Shown: positions 9,101-16,502, counted from the stretch's first letter. The stretch: 35,481 nucleotides of DNA from Planctomycetaceae bacterium (GCA_020850695.1 JADZEF010000323.1:1-35481), one strand, 5' to 3'. Program-made: numbers and translations. The notes: generated by a model not told the origin, from the letters alone.

Positions 9101-11384
9101 AGGGCTCGCCCTGCGAGAGCAACTCGTTGCGATTCATGCTGAGATACCACGCGTACCCCATGTTCCGCTGCCCTGAGGCGCAGATCATCATGTCGGTATC
9201 GCCCGCCAGCAGCATATCGATGCAGTTGCTGAGGGCGGCCGTCGCCGATCCATCCCCCGCATCAACGGCCACCGCACCGCCCATCAGGTCGAACGTCTTG
9301 GTGAGACGCGACGCGAGCGTGCTGGCGGTGAAGCTTCCGGTCTCGTCGACGAGGGCGGGCATCCGCTTGAGCAGGATATCTTCGTATTCGTCAGCGATGC
9401 GTTCGCATTCCTCGCCCGAGACACCGCGCACGGCGAGCTTTTCCTTGAGGAGCTTCTGGAACTCGGGGAGGCGGAGACCCATCTGGAGCTGGTCGGCGAA
9501 CTCGCCGCCGAAGACCGTTCCCACCACCACGCCGGTGCGGGTGCGGTCGAAGGGCTTCGTGTCGTAGCCGGCGTTCTTGAGCGCCTGGTCGGTCGCGTCG
9601 AGGAGCATGAACTGCAGCGGATCGGCGAACTGGACCTGTCGCGGGGGAACCTTGTGCTTCTTCCAGTCGTACTCGAAGTCGGTGATGAAGCCGCCGGTGC
9701 GGGTGGGGGTGAGCCACAGGCTTCCCTGACCGACGCCGCGCGTTTCGCCTTCACCGATCCATCGCTCCTCGGGCGCCTGGATGCGCAGGTCGCGGCCCGA
9801 GCCGAAGACGTCCCACAGGGCATCGACGGTGCGTGCTCCGGGGAGCACGGCGCCCATGCCGACGATCGCGATGCCATCGCGGAGCGGCAGCGGGCCGTCC
9901 TTCATGACGTCGAGCGGCTGGCCGGCCTTCGGGCCCGGCACCGCACTGATGAGCTTGCGGCTGGCCGGTTCCTGATGCTCCTGCAGGATCACGTGGACGT
10001 TGAGGCCGCCGATACCGAAGGCGTTGACCGCGGCGCACTTCACCTCGCCGGCGGCCGGAGCGGGCCATGCGGTCTGGTGGGTGGGAACGGTGAACGGGAC
10101 GTCGTTCCAGGAGACGTCGGGGTTCAGGTCCTTGAGGCCGCACTGCGGCGGGATAACGCCGTGCTGCATGGCGAGCACCGTCTTGACGATGCTCGCCATG
10201 CCGGCCGTTTCGAGCGAGTGGCCGATGTTTCCCTTCACGCTGCCGACGATGAGCTTCTTACCGGCCGGCAACTGATCGCCGATGGCGGTGTGGAGCGCGC
10301 CGAGTTCGGTGGCGTCGCCGAGTTGCGTCGACGTGGCGTGGGCTTCGATGTACTGGAGCTTCGCCGGCGTGAAGCCTTGCGGGTAGGCGCGGCGGACGGC
10401 TTCGATCTGACCTTCGCGGCGCGGAGCCCAGAGGCTCTTCCCTTTGCCGTCCGAGGAGAGGCCAATGCCGCGGATGACCGCCTGGATCTTGTCGCCGTCG
10501 GCCAGCGCCTTCTCCAACGTCTTCACCATGATGACCGCATACGCTTCTGACGCGATGAGGCCGTCAGCGTTGGCATCGAACGGACGCGAGAAGTTTGAGG
10601 TGAGCGACTGAGCGGCCGAGAAGAGAATGAGCGTGTCGGCGTGGCAGAACGACGCGCCGACGACGATCGCCATGTCGATCTGTCCGAGCTGCAGAGCCCG
10701 CGCTCCGTGAGCCAGCGCCCGCATCGACGATGCACAGGCGGCGTCGAACGACATGCAGGGGCCGTCGGTCTGGAACGCCGTCGCGATGGCGCCCGGACCA
10801 TGGTAGGCGTTGCAGTTCATGCGGTGCGCGGGGTGCGTGTCGACGAACTCGCCGCGCAGGGTGCGGACGATGTCCTGCACGACGTCTTCGGTCTGCTCGC
10901 CGAGCAGGGCATCGACGCCCGGGACATCCTTGAGGTATCGGGCCGTGTGGGCCGCGAGGCGGGCGTGAATCAGCCGGCTGACCATCGAGCTCGGCGGCGT
11001 GTGGCCGACATAGACGCCGGTCGAGACCTTCGGCATGTGGAACGGATCGTAGCCCGCATGGCGTGCGGCGGCCGCGGCGACTTCGAGCAGGTTGAGGTGA
11101 ACCTTGTGGGCGCGGTCGTAAAGCTTGCCGGGGCGCGGACAGTTCTTTTCATCGAAGGGGCGGTGAGGGACGAATCCGCCGAGCGTCGTATAGGACTTGG
11201 TTCGGAGGCCCTTCTTCGGATTGTAGTAGAGCGAGCGGTCGAGCCGTTCGGCGGGAAGCTCGCCGAGGACGGTGCGGCCTTCCATCAGCAGCCGCCAGTA
11301 TTCATCGAGGTTGTCCGCGCCGGGGACGCGACAGGCCATTCCAACAATGGCGAGCGGGATCTCGGTCGGGTTCTGCGTGCTCAC
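3183..11384 (-). CDS. Secondary-lipid PKS: KS-CLF-AT-C45-psiKR/KR-DH
   Basis: This 2733-residue megasynthase starts with GTG at 11384. KS1 (about 8-480) is intact, with Cys217 in ACASS, His349 in EAHATST and His389 in NIGHS. A second KS (about 500-960) has Asp711 and Gly839 where Cys and the first His belong and keeps only His878, so it looks like a chain-length factor. The AT follows (about 1110-1420) with Ser1190 in GHSFGE and His1299 in AFHT, which fits malonyl loading. After an Ala/Pro linker comes a C45 penicillin-acyltransferase-like domain (about 1476-1840), then a basic linker. Next is a pseudo-KR plus KR (about 1912-2400) with Ser2323, Tyr2336 and Asn2340, and a double-hotdog DH with His2476 in HLFKGRPLMP and Asp2647. 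No ACP and no enoyl reductase are visible. The order resembles PfaA/PUFA synthases, with the C45 domain in the ACP position. It probably acts with the separate triple ACP, the PPTase and the FabL-like reductase. Confidence 0.9.
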   Translation of the reverse strand: MSTQNPTEIPLAIVGMACRVPGADNLDEYWRLLMEGRTVLGELPAERLDRSLYYNPKKGLRTKSYTTLGGFVPHRPFDEKNCPRPGKLYDRAHKVHLNLLEVAAAAARHAGYDPFHMPKVSTGVYVGHTPPSSMVSRLIHARLAAHTARYLKDVPGVDALLGEQTEDVVQDIVRTLRGEFVDTHPAHRMNCNAYHGPGAIATAFQTDGPCMSFDAACASSMRALAHGARALQLGQIDMAIVVGASFCHADTLILFSAAQSLTSNFSRPFDANADGLIASEAYAVIMVKTLEKALADGDKIQAVIRGIGLSSDGKGKSLWAPRREGQIEAVRRAYPQGFTPAKLQYIEAHATSTQLGDATELGALHTAIGDQLPAGKKLIVGSVKGNIGHSLETAGMASIVKTVLAMQHGVIPPQCGLKDLNPDVSWNDVPFTVPTHQTAWPAPAAGEVKCAAVNAFGIGGLNVHVILQEHQEPASRKLISAVPGPKAGQPLDVMKDGPLPLRDGIAIVGMGAVLPGARTVDALWDVFGSGRDLRIQAPEERWIGEGETRGVGQGSLWLTPTRTGGFITDFEYDWKKHKVPPRQVQFADPLQFMLLDATDQALKNAGYDTKPFDRTRTGVVVGTVFGGEFADQLQMGLRLPEFQKLLKEKLAVRGVSGEECERIADEYEDILLKRMPALVDETGSFTASTLASRLTKTFDLMGGAVAVDAGDGSATAALSNCIDMLLAGDTDMMICASGQRNMGYAWYLSMNRNELLSQGEPSAPFDSKSTGGVPGEMAGVVVLKRLSDALRDGDRIHGIIRGIGCGNHDDLEKGMSMAIRRGLQSARITADQVSVLEAGSSGIPEDDRKELKGIINVYNTPTRTQPLYVGAAAGQIGHTQGASGMVGLMKAVTELGHIEVAKNVGLADPLPEWKAGDGKSLSVQPVFAPSKLQGINEDGRMFAAVNTHSTCNGAFHLILEGPQRVPPAARPTKATATMATNGAPSTAPRRAALTPEAAAWKLVRFSAASVEALLAEVAQVGSSAAARFAAGAGFDELTAGGPSTYNVNEPFRLAVVAKSAAELADLCGLAVKQLPKPEARGPLAEKGIFFGERLAKPRVAFLYPGQGSQYSGMLKSLVTGFGPAADALAMVDGVLARLELPAFSSFAWDDAERLGTDVWITQLALLAADTIANAAVRSLGLKAERVGGHSFGELVALAAADAWTFEDAVRATAGRCQSIEACRNAKGALLSTTAPATVADTFCAEVCGTEVGTRVYVSHRNAPDQSVVGGDPAAGKLVGEKLAAAGYRTKMLDVPAAFHTPLMEEVKGPFGAALAGIPLEPPMIPLLSSVTNRYVSDPADIRDNLVVQMTQPVYWIELVERLYSEGFNVLVEVGPKQVLTGLQKQILAGKDVYLVGTDHPKRDGLQQLMFVRACVEVSGALDTDACGVAGPSIGVARPESLKGVVGTVETAPAAAPVQPATVQPAAPQPAAAQAAIESIEQIGTARVLRLSGSPYEMGLQHGRAEGENIRRVLRRYADLAGTRWDITPQVEEAVANPEVWFGADELEELRGIAKGAGVAPEALIAHNLRMFLDVGAGGLHFAIRHGEGGAFLHGGNEDLQPALCLRDCLERHVQVRTPANGIPHIAFCIVGQVGTLNGINAAGLALSTSALVDVPKGDVAAQWLHTVLVKRVLEKATDIDSAIPIIRTQRSAGAWTACLSHHPSNKLCYVEFDGRELKVTPSADQVLAANHRQLKTFAAAEKSLHGGVPAHSKNRMDRVRRLLDDVFEPITPETVRAALRDRFDTSRGRDSEYPTLNTVRRVDNQISFVVHPAKDELWITAGPLANGHANDFQCLKLSRLLPAVAEGQKSVAEPSSASTAKTDSPRRASKNVEAAKITTRNANALQETSTGIKKRDLATSYANAKSAKEKSGDVCQRYVLRVVEAPLKSGAPRVTGSVIVAGSNAAAEALSRQLAAAGLNVSRLAIPASANIDSLQAEVDGLMAATPSATLIMMTAWDEAATTTLAGDEWSERRQTGASVPFFVAQRWFERVNDAKALDTATFVAVTTMGGDFGVSGTLQGVENGALSGLVKGLDMEVRLSRGAPNFRGKLIDFARSADVNDVAARVVRELTAGDDEQEVGYFNGVRVAARPVPQPVPAATQTPEAGSIFVVTGGARGVTAAVARDLGRQFGVRLHLIGASPVPAVPAEWQNLDEEGLKAVKAQVMKDALGQGQKPADAWSRFEKALEIHRTLSEFAAEGLHATYHACDVGNRDALGAVLDTIRQDGPITGVIHGAGFERACRFEKKQRDLVERTLSAKVDGAANLMALTQNDPVRWFAAFGSVAGRFGGVGQADYCVANEMLAKLIDWYRTQRPECASAVFHWHAWDDVGMAVRPESAHIRKLHNIKFMPAVEGTRHLLSELQAGLPEREIAITELDYCLQRYGQVSDVEEVEPRPESEAAHYPLVDRVLVHTAGESLTTEIDLDPVRDVFLAQHLFKGRPLMPVVASIEALTNAAMQFANPGERVVAVHNVELITGLRFLTDAPQTARVQAQRFDNKVICALTSDVVNRKGQVLQKDKPYLRATVELGTDVAAPTAEMPVPVDTWYDVWYPEVDAVIWHGLPFRCLRQMTSYQEDCALGTFVAPASNGLAPQRAGEWLTPAALLDACFFASGVFLWYRHAGVVAIPDGIGRLSLGRIPRADEKCLVIIRDNGRDGDKATFDFTLFGEDGSVVVAVEGYRNVIVAEEPAHAG
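5870..6959 (-). other. Embedded C45 (acyl-CoA:6-APA acyltransferase-like) domain inside the PKS
   Basis: The segment covers PKS residues about 1476-1840. It starts with the family's N-terminal pattern GSPYEMGLQHG, passes through LHGGNEDL (compare GRNxD in family members) and continues with GQVGTLNGINAAGLALSTSAL, which matches the conserved VGxxGxNxxGL strand region. In active C45 Ntn-hydrolases a cysteine follows the propeptide and starts the strand before this hairpin. Here the aligned residue is Gly1578 (GGLHFAI against family GC-T/S-x-x-A). No other cysteine lies close enough to substitute. The fold assignment is fairly firm; the loss of the nucleophile rests on alignment by eye. Confidence 0.72.
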
Positions 11385-11440
11385 GGGCGATAGTCCGGTT
11401 GTCGGGGCGATCGGCGGGCGGGCGGGGAAGGACTAAGCTC

Positions 11441-11620
11441 GAAGGTCGAAAACTAAAGGCCTAAGGAAACTCAAAAGACAAAAATCAAAAAGGTGGTGTC
11501 GTCAGTTTCCTAAGCATCCGGCGCGTCGGGCATGAGCATCGGGCTCAGCGGCAGGATGGCACTTCAACTTTTGGCTTTTCGAGCTTTAGACTTTCCTTAG
11601 ACATTGAATTTCGAGCTTCG
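11441..11620. repeat. Imperfect fold-back repeat upstream of the PKS
   Basis: The left arm at 11441-11469 (GAAGGTCGAAAACT...CCTAAGGAAA) is partly complementary to the right arm at 11592-11620 (TTTCCTTAGACATTGAATTT...). The outer and inner ends match best (CTAAGGAAA/TTTCCTTAG and GAAG..CGAAA/TTTCG..CTTC). This sequence differs from the GCAAAG and ACGGAG families but has a similar design and size. Confidence 0.45.
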
Positions 11621-11703
11621 GATTTCAGTCATCGGCCCAGCTACGGCCGAAGACCGTCCGCGCTGGCCTGGCGGCCGGCGCGACGGTCGGATCGGGGGCG
11701 CGG

Positions 11704-11727
11704 CCCGCCTCTGCGATCAGAGGCGGG
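11704..11727 (-). terminator. Perfect hairpin 33 nt downstream of the ACP gene (attenuator or processing site?)
   Basis: The arms CCCGCCTCTG (11704-11713) and CAGAGGCGGG (11718-11727) pair perfectly around a 4-base loop. On the minus strand the hairpin follows the ACP stop codon by 32 bases and precedes the PKS start by about 320 bases. No T-run follows in the direction of transcription, so it is not a classical intrinsic terminator. It may attenuate read-through or protect the ACP transcript's 3' end. Confidence 0.4.
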
Positions 11728-11759
11728 TTGTGTCGACGGGGCGGGCGTGTCGTCGGAAC

Positions 11760-13247
11760 TCAACGGCGGCGCGGAACGCCAGCCAGGAAGTTCATCACGT
11801 GCCGCAGGGTCGGGAAGTCATCGAGTGACAAGTCGGCCGAAGCGGTCACTTCGAAGTGCTCGGCGAGTTCGCCGAACAGCTGAGCCTTCTTGATGCTGTC
11901 GATGCCGAGATCGGCTTCGAGGTCGGCGTCGAGTTCGACCATCTCGCTCGGGTATCCGGTCTGTTCCACAACGAAGTTGATGAGGAACTTCTCGAGTTCG
12001 GCCGAGGGCATCGAATCGCCGGTTGGTGCGGCTTTCGCAGGGGCCGGAGCCGCCACAGCCTTTGCGACCGGAGCCGCATGCACGCCGTTCTTCGCCGCAC
12101 CATTCGTGGCCGGGGCCACCGCGGGAGCGCTAACCGACGGAACCGCGCTGCCCGCACCGCGAGCCGGCTTGTCGGCCAGGAAGTTGCAGACGTGACGCAG
12201 GGTCGGGAAGTCGTCGAGCGACAGGTCGGCCGAAGCGGTCACTTCGAAGTGCTCGGCGAGTTCGCCGAACAGCTGAGCCTTCTTGATACTGTCGATGCCG
12301 AGGTCGGCTTCGAGGTCAGCGTCGAGTTCGACCATCTCGGCCGGATAGCCGGTCTGCTCGACGACGAAGTTGACGAGGAACTTCTCGAGGTCAGCCCGAG
12401 CCATTCCCGCCGAAGCCGGAGCGGGCTTCACAGGAGCCGGAGCCGGAGCGGCCTTCGCGACCGGGGCCGCGTGGTGGCCGTTGGTCGAGCCGTTCGTGTG
12501 GACGCCGTTCGTCGCGGGCTTCGCCGCGGTGTGGACGCCGTTGGTGGCCGGAGCCGCCGGAGAAGCGCCCCCCGCACCGCGGGTCGGCTTGTCCTTCAGG
12601 AAGTTCATGACGTGCCGCAGGGTCGGGAAGTCGTCGAGCGACAGGTCGGCCGAGGCGGTCACTTCGAAATGCTCGGCGAGCTCGCCGAACAACTGAGCCT
12701 TCTTGATGCTGTCGATGCCGAGATCTGCTTCGAGGTCGGCGTCGAGCTCGACCATCTCGCTCGGGTAGCCGGTCTGCTCGACAACGAAGTTGATCAGGAA
12801 CGTCTCGAGGGCCTTGGGGTCCATCGAGCCGCCGGCCGGGCTGGCCGCCTTGGCGACCGGAGCCGCAGCAGGCTTCGCCGCACCGTTGGCTCCGGCGTGA
12901 GACGAACCGTTGACGGCAGGCTTGGCCGCAAAGGCCGGGCCCGCCGCCGGAAGCGCGCTATTGCCGATGGCTGCCGGAGCCGGCTGCCAGGGGTTGGCCT
13001 GTTTCAGGGCCTTGGGAGCGGGAGCCGCCTTGACGGCCGCCTGGGCCGTCTTCACGGCCGCGGGAGCGGGCCGGGACGGAGTCGCTTCCGCCGCCTTCTC
13101 GCCAGCCGCCGCCTTCCGCATCTTTTCGCGGCGGCGCTCGGTGGCGTCGAAGTGGATGATCCTCGACTCCGGCTCGCCATCGGACGAGCGGGACGCCGGG
13201 GAAGAAATCTCAAAGGTGGAACTCACGTGCGGGCTCCGTTCGATCAT
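11760..13247 (-). CDS. Stand-alone protein with three tandem acyl carrier domains
   Basis: The product has about 495 residues. An N-terminal low-complexity Ala/Pro/Lys region of roughly 130 residues is followed by three ACP domains joined by Ala/Pro/Asn-rich linkers. Each ACP has the phosphopantetheine motif LGIDSIKKAQ, with attachment serines at about 180, 320 and 451. LGIDSIK is typical of ACPs in PUFA and other secondary-lipid synthases. The cores differ from each other at only a few positions. The longer open frame starts at 13436, but the ATG at 13247 has an AGGAG 11 bases upstream, which decides the start. The neighbouring PKS lacks any ACP, so these domains should serve it in trans after modification by the PPTase at 2390-3193. 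Similar arrays inside PfaA raise product yield with copy number (known for the family). Confidence 0.92.
   Translation of the reverse strand: MIERSPHVSSTFEISSPASRSSDGEPESRIIHFDATERRREKMRKAAAGEKAAEATPSRPAPAAVKTAQAAVKAAPAPKALKQANPWQPAPAAIGNSALPAAGPAFAAKPAVNGSSHAGANGAAKPAAAPVAKAASPAGGSMDPKALETFLINFVVEQTGYPSEMVELDADLEADLGIDSIKKAQLFGELAEHFEVTASADLSLDDFPTLRHVMNFLKDKPTRGAGGASPAAPATNGVHTAAKPATNGVHTNGSTNGHHAAPVAKAAPAPAPVKPAPASAGMARADLEKFLVNFVVEQTGYPAEMVELDADLEADLGIDSIKKAQLFGELAEHFEVTASADLSLDDFPTLRHVCNFLADKPARGAGSAVPSVSAPAVAPATNGAAKNGVHAAPVAKAVAAPAPAKAAPTGDSMPSAELEKFLINFVVEQTGYPSEMVELDADLEADLGIDSIKKAQLFGELAEHFEVTASADLSLDDFPTLRHVMNFLAGVPRRR
11766..12830 (-). repeat. Three near-identical ACP-coding DNA repeats
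   Basis: Segments at about 11766-12000, 12170-12400 and 12590-12825 are almost identical over more than 200 bases each, including synonymous positions such as those in the tract encoding LGIDSIKKAQ. The intervening linkers are diverged. This suggests recent duplication or ongoing gene conversion. Confidence 0.75.
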
Positions 13248-13458
13248 GTTGGAACGATCTCCTGTCATCGAGACGAACTCGACGACCCCAGCCTGCCGTT
13301 CCCGACCCGTCGCGCTGACCCACAGAGCGCCGGTTCGATCGACAAGCCTTTTGTCTTCAAACTCAATTCGCGAGCACTGACATCGTGTCTTCACCACCTC
13401 CCGGCCGTCCGTGACCAGGCTATCTCGATGTCCCACCCGATCGGGCGGGACCAGGAAA

Positions 13459-14970
13459 CTACGAAATCGCAGGAAGCGCGAACTCGCGCCGGGCGACCCT
13501 CTGCAGGGCCTGTGTCAGCTGATCCATCGGGACGCCGTTGCCCTCAATGACGACCCGACCCGTTCCGATGGCCTGGGCGGCGGAAAGATTCCGAGCGGCC
13601 ATGCCTTCGAACGTGTTGCTGTTGAGGTAGTACGTTGCGGTGCAGCGGCGGCTGATGCCGGGCTGGGCCGAGACGATTTCGCCATTCGCGAGGACGAGCT
13701 CCCATTGCCCGCCGCCGCGACCGTTCACCTGCAGGCCCAGGTGGGCGGCCTTGGTCTCTTTCTTCGAAGCCTGCTCGCCGGCCAGGAGTTCACCCAGATG
13801 CTGATGCACGTCGAAGTCGGGCTTCACCATGGCGGGACGGGGCCAGCCGAAGTTCGCCTCGACCGCATAGCGGCTGGCGCGGATCAGCATGGCTTCGTCG
13901 ACCTCGGGACACAGCAGATCGGGCAGGGCCGTCGTCGTGTTGGTGAGGTCGAACTCCGGGTCGTCCTGCCAGTAGGCGCGGTACACGCCCATCTGGTCGA
14001 AGAAGTACTTTTCGAAGTTGGACCAGTCGGTGCCGTCGTCCGCGGCGGCCGATGGCTTCACATATTCAAGCGCCACCCGCTGGAAGACATCCTGCACGGT
14101 CGAGACGAGCGTGCGGTTCCTCGGGGTGAGGTGGTACGTCTTGCCGTGGTGCTTCGGATCGAGGAAGAGCTCGACCATCGCCGCCGAGACCCAGTCGACC
14201 GGCACGAAGTTCTTGTGCTCGCTGCCGTTGAGGTTCATCACCTCGAGCAGCCGCTGCCCGGCCTGCTGGATTTCGGCGCGGATCTCTTCGACCGGAACGC
14301 CGAAGCCGGCGATCTTGTTGAGGAGCGTCGAGACGAGCTTCAGCGGGACGTAGAAGCCGTGGAACGTCGTCGTATAGCCGGTCTGCGAGTCGCCGAAAAT
14401 GATGCCGGGACGATAGACGGTCGGATTATCGAGAAAGTCGGCCTGGCGGACCATCTCTTCCGCCTGGAACTTGCTGATCTCGTAGTCGTTGCCGTGGCCC
14501 TGGCTGGCGTCGAGCTCGTTCTCGCGAATCAGTCCGCGGCGCTTGCCACAGACGTACGCCGTCGAGACATGATGGAACTTGCGGATCTTCGCCAGACGGG
14601 CGAATCCCAGCAGGTTCTTGGTGCCGTGCAGGTTCGAGAGCCACGGCTCGGAGTCCGGACCCTCGGAATAGAATGTGAGACTGGCCGCGTTGTGAACAAC
14701 CGCTTCGCAGTTGGTCGCCGCCCAGCGCAGTGTTGATTCATCGAGACCAAGCGAGCCATCCTGGAGGTGCCCTTCGAGCACGACCGGACGCGGCAGCGCG
14801 TAGCCTGACTGTTTTTCCCAGTGCTCCACGAGGGACTCGACCCGTTGCCTGGCAGACGCCCAGCGCGTCGGTCGGACGAGCAGCGCGAGCTGCACTCCGG
14901 CCTTCAGCCAGTCACGGACGAGATAAGTCCCCAGCAGCCCCGTGGCCCCGGTAACGAGAACGTATCCCAT
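13459..14970 (-). CDS. Thioester-reductase-like SDR with C-terminal SCP2 domain
   Basis: This 503-residue protein begins with the extended-SDR nucleotide motif TGATGLLG (residues 7-14). It continues with VVHNAA and STAYV segments and the catalytic Tyr163/Lys167 in YEISK. The pattern fits the fatty acyl/thioester reductase group (NAD_binding_4), including the release modules of PKS, NRPS and heterocyst glycolipid synthases. These use NADPH to release an acyl thioester as aldehyde or alcohol. From about residue 395 onward, GQWELVLANG, a TYYLNSNTFEG-like strand and GTGRVVIEGN resemble a sterol-carrier-protein-2 domain, which binds lipids. By inference the SCP2 part holds the hydrophobic product or intermediate. 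The ATG at 14970 is followed by MGYVLVTGATG, so the start is secure. It lies about 210 bases upstream of the triple-ACP gene on the same strand. Confidence 0.82.
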   Translation of the reverse strand: MGYVLVTGATGLLGTYLVRDWLKAGVQLALLVRPTRWASARQRVESLVEHWEKQSGYALPRPVVLEGHLQDGSLGLDESTLRWAATNCEAVVHNAASLTFYSEGPDSEPWLSNLHGTKNLLGFARLAKIRKFHHVSTAYVCGKRRGLIRENELDASQGHGNDYEISKFQAEEMVRQADFLDNPTVYRPGIIFGDSQTGYTTTFHGFYVPLKLVSTLLNKIAGFGVPVEEIRAEIQQAGQRLLEVMNLNGSEHKNFVPVDWVSAAMVELFLDPKHHGKTYHLTPRNRTLVSTVQDVFQRVALEYVKPSAAADDGTDWSNFEKYFFDQMGVYRAYWQDDPEFDLTNTTTALPDLLCPEVDEAMLIRASRYAVEANFGWPRPAMVKPDFDVHQHLGELLAGEQASKKETKAAHLGLQVNGRGGGQWELVLANGEIVSAQPGISRRCTATYYLNSNTFEGMAARNLSAAQAIGTGRVVIEGNGVPMDQLTQALQRVARREFALPAIS

Positions 14971-15525
14971 GAGGAAGTTGTCTCAGTTCACACCAACCAG
15001 CGTCCCTGTCCTCCTGAAAGGTTCCTCTTGCTCCTGTGTGAAGGAACCACCATGGCGGCTCGATCACGGAAGAACCCACGCGAAAACTCGACTGAGATCG
15101 AAAGCTGACCCACTCTGATCGCAGTCGTGTCAAGTCCCCTGACCCGCAAGACTATACATGTCGGAAAACCAACTTGCAATACGCCAGTTCCGCCAGACTT
15201 CCCATCTCTACAAGCGAAACATCATCAAATGAACACTTTGTCGACCGAAATTGCCGGTAAATCCGGATTTGCGCCCCAGGAGTCCACCGCATCGCCAGAG
15301 GGGTGCATGTCAACAAATGAAGCGTTCGGCCCAATCATCCCACATGGTGATGCCCTGCGGTGTTGGATATTCGCAACAGCGCTGATCCTGTCGGGTTTGA
15401 CTTCGGAATAGAATGCAAAAGACGCGTATGCCGGGGGGACGGGATGGGTTTGTCCTGCGGGTCGTGTGAGGAAAGAACGGCGGTCGACGGAAAGTCTGCC
15501 GTTTGGACTAAGGAATCGTGAAGAA
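14971..15525. other. Divergent intergenic region between reductase and rmlD-like gene
   Basis: These 555 bases separate two divergently transcribed genes, so promoters for both must lie here. I found no convincing gene. A short inverted repeat, GGTTCCT-N15-AGGAACC (15020-15048), lies about 50 bases upstream of the reductase start. TTGACT at 15397-15402 is not followed by a correctly spaced -10 box. Confidence 0.55.
15020..15048. promoter_or_regulatory. Inverted repeat upstream of the reductase gene
   Basis: GGTTCCT (15020-15026) and AGGAACC (15042-15048) form a perfect 7-base inverted repeat with a 15-base spacer in the leader of the reductase gene. It could be an operator or an mRNA hairpin. 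No regulator gene is adjacent. Confidence 0.25.
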
Positions 15526-16470
15526 ATGCGGATCGCTCTGGTGGGATCTGACGGGCAGTTGGCGTGGGACCTCGCGCGGTCGCTGATGGCCGTTGATGAC
15601 TTCACGCTGATTCCGCTCGGCCGGTCGCAGATCGACGTGACCCGACAGGAGAGCGTCGACGCGGCCCTTGATGCGGCGATGCCCGACTGGGTCATCAACA
15701 CGGCGGCTTACAATGCCGTCGATCGCGCCGAGGACGAACCTGACGCGGCCTTCGCGGTCAATGCGCTGGGTCCGCGGAATCTGGCACGATGGTGTGCGCG
15801 GTCAAAAACGGTCGCGGGGCGTGCGGATGTCCGACTCGTCCACTTCAGCACGGATCACGTCTTCACCGGCAGCGATTCGCTGAACTCGCTGCCGTGGACC
15901 GAGACGGACCTCCCCAGTCCGCCGAGCGTCTATGCGAACACGAAGCTCGCCGGTGAAAAATTCATCGAGGCAGAATGGCCGGCGCACTTCATTCTGCGGA
16001 CGTGCGGGTTGTATGGGATGAAGCCGACCGCGGTGAAAGGGAACTTCGTCCAGACGATGTTACGGATTGGTAAGGAGCGTGCGGCGACGGGCCAACCCCT
16101 GACCGTCGTGAATGACCACCGATGCACGCCGACGTCGACGGCTGATCTCGCCAACGCGGTCGCCGATCTCATCCGGGCGATCGAGCGAAGTGGACCGAAG
16201 GGGGCCGGATTGCACGGGATCTATCACGCGACCAATTCCGGAAGCGCGACATGGTTCGAGTTCGCGCAACAGATTTTCGAACTCGTTCAGTATCCCGTCC
16301 TGGTTCAACCGACGACCAACGCGGCGATGGGGGTGAAGGCGCGTCGGCCGAAGTTCAGCGTAATCAACTGTGATAAGCTCCACCGGCTGATCGGCCGTCC
16401 GCTGCCGACGTGGCAGGACGCCCTGCGACGGTATCTGAAGGAACTCCAACTGGTTCCACCTGCGCCATAG
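15526..16470 (+). CDS. rmlD: RmlD-like dTDP-4-dehydrorhamnose reductase family SDR
   Basis: The product has 314 residues, normal for RmlD. It starts MRIALVGSDGQLAWDL, an RmlD-type version of the GxxGQLG nucleotide loop. It also has INTAAYNAVDRAE, LVHFSTDHVFTG and the catalytic Tyr136-x3-Lys140 in YANTK. The expected reaction is reduction of dTDP-4-dehydro-L-rhamnose to dTDP-L-rhamnose. The open frame begins at 15466, but the ATG at 15526 has an AAGGA 11 bases upstream and puts the Rossmann strand at the N-terminus. No rmlA, rmlB or rmlC is nearby, so it may work with distant genes or be an RmlD-like reductase of another sugar. It is the only plus-strand gene inside the lipid locus and converges on the ClpB-RF2 gene with a 32-base gap. 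Confidence 0.8.
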   Translation: MRIALVGSDGQLAWDLARSLMAVDDFTLIPLGRSQIDVTRQESVDAALDAAMPDWVINTAAYNAVDRAEDEPDAAFAVNALGPRNLARWCARSKTVAGRADVRLVHFSTDHVFTGSDSLNSLPWTETDLPSPPSVYANTKLAGEKFIEAEWPAHFILRTCGLYGMKPTAVKGNFVQTMLRIGKERAATGQPLTVVNDHRCTPTSTADLANAVADLIRAIERSGPKGAGLHGIYHATNSGSATWFEFAQQIFELVQYPVLVQPTTNAAMGVKARRPKFSVINCDKLHRLIGRPLPTWQDALRRYLKELQLVPPAP

Positions 16471-16502
16471 GAGACCGCGCTGTCCCAGCTCGAGTGCGTC
16501 GG

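Larger units (their letters stand above)
11385..11759. other. Non-coding gap between ACP and PKS genes
   Basis: No gene is visible in this 375-base gap. It contains an imperfect fold-back repeat (11441-11620) and a perfect 10-base-pair hairpin (11704-11727) shortly downstream of the ACP stop. The A-rich tract at about 11446-11490 contrasts with the surrounding GC-rich genes. I could not assign a promoter for the PKS. Confidence 0.6.

Noticed and set aside
15127..15411. A 94-codon open frame in the divergent gap
   Set aside because: No domain, no ribosome-binding site and mixed composition; more likely promoter and leader sequence.
15397..15430. TTGACT as a -35 box for rmlD
   Set aside because: No -10-like hexamer at 16-18 bases; TAGAAT at 15409-15414 is too close.
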